This document shows positions 61,286 to 64,000 of a DNA stretch of 64,000 nucleotides, one piece after another. A model generated the notes under the pieces. The model was not told the origin of the DNA and ran no database searches. It saw nothing but the letters and a program-made list of their open reading frames with translations. The stretch's first letter is position 1. Each line of letters begins with the position of its first letter. This DNA comes from Porphyra umbilicalis. Its lineage: Eukaryota; Rhodophyta; Bangiophyceae; Bangiales; Bangiaceae. The translations under genes and the position numbers were made by a program. The DNA lies in the NCBI GenBank assembly GCA_002049455.2, contig KV918763.1:248001-312000 (forward strand). Reading direction: 5' to 3'.

Positions 61286-61741
61286 ATGGTGGCCGACGCG
61301 GGGGACTTTCCCGCATCGGCCAACGCCACCCCGCCGCCAGACGACTCGCCGCCGCCGCCAGACGACGACCAGGGAGACGACGACGCACCCGCCGACGACC
61401 CGCCGGCCGAGGAAGCTGGCGAGGAGGAGCCCGACGCCGAAGAGCCCGACGATCCAGAGCCCGAAGTTGACGAGGAAGACGCTGAGGAGCCCGACGCTGA
61501 GGAGCCCGACGCTGAGGAGCCCGACGCCGAGGAGCCCGACGCCGAGGAACCCGACGCCGAGGAACCCGACGCCGAGGAACCCGACGCCGACGACACGGTG
61601 CAGCAGAACGAGAACGCGCCCGCGGCTGCCCCGCCGGCAAACAACCAGCAGGGGAACAACCCGCCGCCAGACAACGCGGCGCAGGGGGACCCTCCGAGAG
61701 TCAACTGGGTCGACGTGTCGGAGGCTAACAAGGCGGCGTAA
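61286..61741 (+). CDS. Hypothetical acidic repeat protein (EEPDA repeats)
   Basis: Not recognised. The 151-residue frame is highly acidic: a Pro/Asp-rich start, then about seven EEPDA units encoded by a 15-bp tandem repeat at about 61475-61580, a Gln/Asn/Pro-rich segment, and a more complex end VNWVDVSEANKAA. The complementary strand is also open through this region (Ser/Gly repeats), so the coding strand is not proven. The plus frame is favoured by its ATG and by the non-repetitive C-terminus. Confidence 0.35.
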   Translation: MVADAGDFPASANATPPPDDSPPPPDDDQGDDDAPADDPPAEEAGEEEPDAEEPDDPEPEVDEEDAEEPDAEEPDAEEPDAEEPDAEEPDAEEPDAEEPDADDTVQQNENAPAAAPPANNQQGNNPPPDNAAQGDPPRVNWVDVSEANKAA

Positions 61742-63182
61742 GCAGGACCCACTGCGGCGGCCGTCAAGGGGCGGGAGGTTGACGCGGATCAAGGATCCGA
61801 TCGGGGGGGGGGGGGGACACGAGCGCATTGGCCTACCGCGCCCGACGGCGGTAGGGGAAGGGGGGACACGAGCGTAGTTGGCCAGCCGCGTGGGCGGGAG
61901 AGGGCGCGAGGGAGGGGATGCAGCAGGGGTCATCATCAAGATCAGGGGGACAGGGAAACGAGCCTCACGGTGCCGCGGGGACGGACGCACCCCAGCCGCG
62001 CGGTCACCGCCAGCGCGCCAGGACAATGACAGTCGGTCGTCAGCGCCGTCGCGCCGACGGCCGCCGCGTCTTGCGTGGCGTCGCCCACACCCGTGCCGCC
62101 ATCCAGGTTGGCGCTCGCGCATCGCGGGGGCATGACGCCGGCAGCGGAGGTCGTGGCAAAAAATCAGCCACAGCCACAGCCACAGACGCAGCCTCGTGGT
62201 CAGCCGCTCGCGCGACGCCACCGACAACGCCCGTCCTTGGGGCGGCCACGCAGCCGCCGCTGCCGCCGGCATGGGTGCCGTCCCCCCCACCCCTGCCCCC
62301 ACGCCGCCGCCGCCGCTGGTGTCGGCGGCAACGGCGGCGGCGGCAGCGGCGGGAGACTGTCCCCCACCGCCCCCCCCCCCGCCATCCCCCCGTCTGGCGC
62401 CTCGGCCGCTGCCGCCGCCCCCCCCCCCGCCGCCCCGACCGCCGCGCCCATCACCGGCAGAGGCGGCGGCGGCGGCGGCGGCACCGCCGGCGCCCAAACA
62501 GGTCAACGGCGTGCGCGGCCGGCACGGCCACTGGCGGGCGCCCGCGACGGCGCGGTCTACCCCCCGCCCGCGCCGCGACGGCAGCGCGGCGCCTTGGCAC
62601 AGTACAGGCGGCGCGCCGCCGCCGCCGCCCACGACGGGCGCGCCCGGGCGCCGCCGGCGGGCCGCCAAAGGGGTCGGACGGGTGCGCCCGCGCGGGCGCG
62701 CCTTTGGCCACGCCCACCGCCTCGGCGGTGGCGGCGCAGAGGGCGGCCGACGTCGGCGCGTGGACGCCCGTCCGGGGCGGGCCGAGCGCGGGGGCCGGTG
62801 CGCCCGGTGGGGGTGACGCGGGTCAGACCACGGGTGCATCGCTACACCGGTGCGGTGGTGTCCTGCTCTTTGTTGTCTCTTGCACCACACTCGAAAATTC
62901 CAATTACTCTCAAGTGTTTGACGAGACAGCTGTGACTGGTGGCCTGACCTCGTAACCTTGCACGTCACGTTTGAGCCCCAGACTCTTGATTGCCGCCAAC
63001 AATTCAACCCTTTGCAATTGCATGGCGGCTGGCTCGGCCAGCGGCCACGACGGTGGGGGGGTCGATGATCACTGCCAAACGTCCACTTCCCGCTCTACCC
63101 CACCCCCCATCGTCGTAGCCCCCCTCACCCGCCGCTGCGTCCCTACGTCCCCGTGTCCGTGTGCCCCTCTTCCCCCGGCACC
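61742..63182. other. Region upstream of RPS16, no firm gene
   Basis: About 1.44 kb. A Pro/Ala-rich plus-strand frame at about 62196-62816, with [19 protein letters not shown] in an overlapping frame, may belong to a low-complexity protein, but frames switch at C runs and no domain is certain. The last ~100 bp are a C/T-rich leader to RPS16. Confidence 0.4.
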
Positions 63183-64000
63183 ATGGCAGGGAAGAACAGC
63201 GTTCAGGTCTTTGGCCGCAAGGTAAGTTGGGATTCCGTCCTGCGCTGTGAGTGCTCTCCCGGGTTGCCGTCGCCCGTCGTCCAGTTATGCTGCTATTTTT
63301 GCTCTGGCTGCGCTGCCCCATGACCTCCCTCTGACGCGGTTATTTTTGTGTCATGCTCGGCCCTTGATGATGTTTCGTCGATTGGTTTTCGACGTGGTGC
63401 ATTCCCTCTGTCTTCCCGGCATTGTTCTACCCCTTCCTCATCCCCCGAGCGTAGAAGACCGCCGTTGCCGTTGCGCTCATCAAGGGCGATGGCAAGGGCA
63501 TGATGAAGGTTAACGGGTGCCCGATTGAGCTGCTGGAGCCAGAGATTCTGCGGGTAAAGGTCTTCGAGCCGCTGCTGCTGCTCGGCCCGGAGCGCTTTGC
63601 TGGCGTGGACGTGCGCATCCGCGTCCGGGGTGGCGGGTACACGTCGCAGATCTACGCCATCCGCCAGGCCATTGCCAAGGGCATTGTGGCCTACTACCAA
63701 AAGTGTACGTGTGGGGCCTTTGAGGGAAGCGGGTTGTGCGTGCTTGGGGCCGACGATGGCCGGTTGGTGTCCGATTTGAGTGGCATTGCCACCATGTCTG
63801 GTGTGAGGGACAAGCTGAGTGCTCTGTACGAGTTACGCCACGGCCGGACGGCGTGTGTGATGCAGTTCTCTGTGCGGCGGGGTGTAGGGAGTCGTGCCGC
63901 AGTTTGCGGCACACTGGGGATGAGCTGTGGGAAGTGGCGCGACCTACGGGCTTATCGCGACTGGTGTGACTGGCGCTGACGCTCTTGTTCGAGGTTGTCA
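63183..64000 (+). CDS. RPS16: 40S ribosomal protein S16 (uS9), 5' part, cut by window end
   Basis: Exon 1 is 63183-63221 ([13 protein letters not shown]). Intron 1 is 63222-63454 (233 bp, GTAAGT...GTAG). Exon 2 is 63455-63704, and the next donor is at 63705 (GTACGT). Exon 2 encodes [20 protein letters not shown], then [40 protein letters not shown] and [20 protein letters not shown], then YQK. These align along the cytosolic uS9 (human RPS16 146 residues). The final exon, which should carry the C-terminal tail that reaches the P-site tRNA, is not found before position 64000. About 96 codons are visible. The gene is therefore partial, not broken. Confidence 0.95.

Noticed and set aside
62570-62760. 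Possible CCT-like basic motif (ALAQYRRR...)
   Set aside because: Needs a frame change in the middle and lacks the conserved aromatic and tyrosine positions, so similarity is likely compositional.
61253-63007. 584-residue minus-strand frame
   Set aside because: Antisense low-complexity translation in high-GC DNA. No domain, and it crosses the EEPDA repeat and unrelated regions.

Overview
The window is nuclear DNA from a very GC-rich eukaryote. The genes are mostly intron-poor, and the introns that can be traced are short GT-AG spliceosomal introns of about 230-540 bp. The gene set combines cytosolic and mitochondrial ribosomal proteins, NuA4, RNA polymerase I and H/ACA components, a mitochondrial transhydrogenase, N-glycan GnT-I, a class II DAHP synthase with a plastid-type leader, a cyanobacterial-type DprA-like protein with a plastid-type leader, and a photolyase homologue. 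Together these point to a photosynthetic eukaryote. Base composition, long C/G runs and compact genes fit a red alga, perhaps of the Porphyra/Pyropia type (inference; no marker gene for a firm assignment is present).

Layout. 1-1.7 kb: a small terminal-inverted-repeat element, a C-rich satellite-like tract and a perfect 46-bp palindrome. 1.7-14.3 kb: EPL1 (-), RPL10/uL16 (-, 10-nt first exon), TIM16 (+), RRN3 (-), a plastid DprA-like protein (+, 3 exons), NOP10 (-, 2 exons). 14.8-19.8 kb: DAHP synthase (-), an NDUFA3-like complex I subunit (+, 3 exons), then an accessory patch with two hairpins, a two-copy dispersed repeat and two stranded gene fragments (SF1 helicase C-terminus, branched-chain/pyruvate dehydrogenase E1-beta). 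20.2-32.2 kb: EXO1 (+), mitochondrial uS8 (+), mitochondrial mS23 (-), 5-oxoprolinase (+). 34.5-44.2 kb: an Ala-rich orphan (+), an MgtC-family membrane protein (+), a divergent class II photolyase-like protein (-), GnT-I (-). 46.8-56.2 kb: a tRNA-Met(CAU)-like sequence (-), a 2Fe-2S ferredoxin-like protein (-), a GT25-like glycosyltransferase (-), NAD(P) transhydrogenase (+). 56.5-63 kb: a 125-bp minisatellite, a long unassigned stretch and an acidic EEPDA-repeat ORF. The right edge cuts through RPS16/uS9 (+).

The genes are not operonic. They are independent housekeeping or organelle genes on alternating strands. Two themes recur. First, 7 of 10 traceable introns begin GTACGT instead of the usual GTAAGT. 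Second, several convincing genes (RRN3, TIM16, mS23, 5-oxoprolinase, MgtC, the ferredoxin-like gene) change reading frame exactly at long G/C homopolymers. That is most simply explained by homopolymer length error or polymorphism, so their protein ends and junctions are approximate. Because the GC content is so high, long open frames occur on both strands nearly everywhere; only those with family signatures or a clear gene structure are listed as genes.
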